Assembly: GCA_025922715.1 (NCBI GenBank)
Contig: JAICHH010000116.1
Coordinates: forward strand, 1 to 5,746
Direction: 5' to 3'
From: Nitrososphaeraceae archaeon
GTDB lineage: Archaea > Thermoproteota > Nitrososphaeria > Nitrososphaerales > Nitrososphaeraceae
DNA: 5,746 nucleotides
A model generated the notes under the pieces. The model made no database searches. It was given only the letters and a program-made list of their open reading frames with translations, and was not told where the DNA came from. Made by a program: the position numbers and the translations under genes. Positions 5,506-5,746 of the stretch are shown here, one piece after another. The first letter of the stretch is position 1; every line of letters starts with the position of its first letter.

Positions 5506-5530
5506 ACAGAAAATGGTTATTATTTTCTGT
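5506..5530. promoter_or_regulatory. Perfect 9-bp inverted repeat in divergent promoter region
   Basis: ACAGAAAAT (5506-5514) and ATTTTCTGT (5522-5530) are exact reverse complements around the 7-base spacer GGTTATT. The element lies between the two divergent genes, about 25 bases upstream of the minus-gene TATA-like element and about 50 bases before ATG 5583. That geometry suits a dimeric regulator acting on both promoters. It lacks a following T-run in either direction close by, so a terminator is less likely. Confidence 0.5.
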
Positions 5531-5582
5531 TATCACTACATTGAGAAACCTCTATGTTCTAAAGTTGTACCAGAATACATTT

Positions 5583-5746
5583 ATGTCAACTATTGGTATT
5601 TTTTCTTTGTTGTTAAGGAATTACAATAGTCCTGGAACATTTTATAATAAACCACGATTATTAGTATTAATTGCAAGTGTTGTTATTTCATTATCAATCG
5701 TTCCATTTATTCTTCCTCACATCTTTCATCCTCACATGATATATCA
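5583..5746 (+). CDS. N-terminal part of a membrane protein, cut by window end
   Basis: An open frame runs without a stop to the right edge, giving at least 54 residues from ATG 5583. A basic, polar N-terminal part (R-N-Y-N ... N-K-P-R, about 12-25) is followed by a strong hydrophobic segment (L-L-V-L-I-A-S-V-V-I-S-L-S-I-V-P-F-I-L-P, about 26-45) and then a His-rich H-I-F-H-P-H-M. This is typical of the first transmembrane helix of a small multi-span protein. Positive charge before the helix suggests the N-terminus is inside. TTG 5541 is an alternative start adding 14 residues; the frame is open further upstream but without a better start. The His/Pro exit loop resembles small thaumarchaeal membrane proteins I recall without an assigned function. 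It is divergent from the Glu-rich secreted-protein gene. Confidence 0.6.
   Translation, partial: MSTIGIFSLLLRNYNSPGTFYNKPRLLVLIASVVISLSIVPFILPHIFHPHMIY

Noticed and set aside
1..5746. tRNA, rRNA, insertion sequence or CRISPR array anywhere in the window
   Set aside because: No G+C-rich cloverleaf-like stretch, transposase motif, terminal inverted repeat or regularly spaced repeat set is seen.

Overview
The window reads as a chromosomal stretch from an AT-rich ammonia-oxidising archaeon of the class Nitrososphaeria (Thaumarchaeota). Base composition is low in G+C throughout. Promoters are archaeal in style (TATA boxes with very short or absent leaders), Shine-Dalgarno sites are nearly absent, and several secreted proteins resemble hypothetical families I associate with soil Nitrososphaerales. 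The low G+C points to Candidatus Nitrosocosmicus rather than Nitrososphaera, but that is an inference from composition and recall, not a search result.

Layout. Positions 1-1326 hold a plus-strand pair: a small Cys/His zinc-binding-type protein whose 3' end overlaps the TTG-started GTPase gene hflX. After an apparently empty 331-base spacer comes a plus-strand HhH-GPD DNA glycosylase of the AlkA/Mag type (1658-2278). It converges on a minus-strand secreted protein with four cysteines and a Trp-rich core (2439-3209). That gene is divergent from a second secreted protein (3327-3962), and the promoter region between them carries a perfect 14-bp palindrome and a perfect 13-bp tandem duplication. 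Next is a divergent PII signal-transduction protein (4143-4487) with its own near-leaderless promoter. A 23-base near-identical repeat lies just downstream of the stop codons on both sides of it. The PII gene converges across a 314-base spacer (T10 tract, no gene) on a minus-strand secreted, Glu-rich protein (4802-5446). Divergent from that, the window ends inside a membrane-protein gene that has no stop codon here.

How the genes fit together. The zinc-binding protein and hflX look translationally coupled and probably act around the ribosome. The glycosylase is a stand-alone base-excision repair enzyme. Three of the remaining genes encode exported proteins with many N-glycosylation sequons, suited to the pseudo-periplasm or S-layer of these archaea. 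The PII protein lacks several residues that classical PII proteins use for 2-oxoglutarate, ATP and covalent modification, so it may sense or signal differently. I see no mobile element, CRISPR array, tRNA or rRNA, and no obvious new multi-gene system. The most unusual items are the divergent PII protein with its flanking repeats, and the ordered repeat elements in the two divergent promoter regions.
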